Shown one piece after another: positions 7,163 to 7,703 of a DNA stretch of 7,703 nucleotides. The stretch lies in contig DKPN01000076.1 in the NCBI GenBank assembly GCA_002471195.1, positions 30,238-37,940 of the forward strand. The letters are read 5' to 3'. The DNA comes from Bacteroides sp. UBA7333 (GTDB lineage: Bacteria > Bacteroidota > Bacteroidia > Bacteroidales > Bacteroidaceae). Positions within the stretch are counted from its first letter, which is position 1, and each line of letters starts with the position of its first letter. The translations under genes were made by a program, and so were the position numbers. The notes under the pieces were generated by a model. The model saw only the letters and a list, made by a program, of their open reading frames with translations, made no database searches and had not been told where the DNA came from.

Positions 7163-7703
7163 ATGAATTATATTTATATGAGGGGAGAATCTATTTTTCT
7201 AAGTTTTGTCTTTTCTGTTTGTTGCGTGAGTATTCAAGCAATCTCTAAAACTTCAATTGATTCAATTAATATGAAGTACAATCATATGGGAGTATTCTAT
7301 TTTCCATCGATCATCGATTCACATCAAAAGATATTATTTACAAAGCCCTTGTACGATAATATTAGTAATCAGAAGCAATTAGGAGGTAATAAAAAAGAGA
7401 TCTTGAGTTATGCTCGAAGTCTTATCGATAATAACTATCCAACTGGAATATTTATATTCAATGAAACTTTCTTTTGCAACGAAAGCGAAAGATCATCGGA
7501 TGCGTCAAGTTTATCCGAGATCAGAATGGTTACAGATTCTTTGCATATCATGGGTTTCAAGGTTATGTTAAGAGCAGACCTGCTTACTGAAGCTAATAGT
7601 GTATTTGATGTTTCTAAAATTGAGATAATTAAGCTTCAAAAAGAATATAAACTCGATGGTTTCTTATTCGATTTTGGAAAACGGTTGTTGACAAACAAAG
7701 ATA
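7163..7703 (+). CDS. Exported GH31-like protein, shortened, partial at right edge
   Basis: The first 180 residues of an open frame that leaves the window. The N-terminus is a signal peptide (FLSFVFSVCCVSIQA at 12-26). Starts at 7142, 7163 and 7178 are all in frame; I chose 7163 because of promoter distance, but 7178 is equally good. The following stretch resembles the GH31 alpha-glycosidase barrel: KPLYDN (61-66), EILSYARSLIDNNYPTGIFI (79-98), LHIMGFKVML (127-136) and EYKLDGFLFDFG (161-172). Asp170 falls where the catalytic nucleophile of GH31 lies (in the usual GFKFDAGD). Several features are odd. The beta-sandwich that normally precedes the barrel is missing. The usual IDDNW is replaced by FNETF (99-103). 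Only about 30 residues separate the 'MGFKVML' and 'DGF' strands, where typical relatives have roughly twice as many or more, including substrate-binding residues. It may be a divergent enzyme or a non-catalytic relative. The gene is notably A+T-rich. The family call rests on pattern memory. Confidence 0.6.
   Translation, partial: MNYIYMRGESIFLSFVFSVCCVSIQAISKTSIDSINMKYNHMGVFYFPSIIDSHQKILFTKPLYDNISNQKQLGGNKKEILSYARSLIDNNYPTGIFIFNETFFCNESERSSDASSLSEIRMVTDSLHIMGFKVMLRADLLTEANSVFDVSKIEIIKLQKEYKLDGFLFDFGKRLLTNKD

Overview
The window looks like a chromosomal segment from a member of the Bacteroidota, most probably order Bacteroidales. Several genes have no Shine-Dalgarno sequence and start after A-rich leaders. 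Close matches to the Bacteroidota -7 promoter box (TAnnTTTG) lie upstream of four genes. Most of the products are exported, with short signal peptides ending in A-Q or A-x-A, and the protein families are typical of glycan-degrading Bacteroidales. I cannot name the species.

Layout from left to right. Bases 1-310 hold no gene I can support; they end in a promoter for the next gene, built into a nested inverted repeat. Bases 311-2815 (+) encode a secreted family 2 glycoside hydrolase (beta-galactosidase type) with a C-terminal extension, closed by a strong intrinsic terminator. Bases 2893-3294 (-) encode a small exported DUF4476-type protein. Bases 3464-4375 (+) encode a ketopantoate reductase, closed by a terminator probably shared with the convergent gene that follows. 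Bases 4455-5219 (-) encode an exported phosphodiesterase-like protein of the PI-PLC/GDPD superfamily. Bases 5302-7044 (-) encode a large exported esterase with a GxDLY N-terminal domain and two SGNH hydrolase domains in tandem. Bases 7163-7703 (+) are the start of an exported, shortened GH31-like protein that runs off the right edge.

Taken together, five of the six proteins carry export signals, and three concern sugars or their ester groups (GH2, double SGNH esterase, GH31-like protein). My inference is a loose glycan-processing neighbourhood in which esterases remove acyl groups and hydrolases cut the sugars. No SusC/SusD pair or sensor-regulator is present in this window, so it is not a complete polysaccharide utilization locus. 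The ketopantoate reductase is a cytoplasmic housekeeping enzyme (pantothenate/CoA synthesis) that appears unrelated to its neighbours.

The points most worth a second look are the GH31-like protein, which lacks much of the normal substrate-binding part of its barrel, the nested dyad over the GH2 promoter, and the two-catalytic-domain esterase. I found no CRISPR array, tRNA, rRNA, transposase or phage gene.
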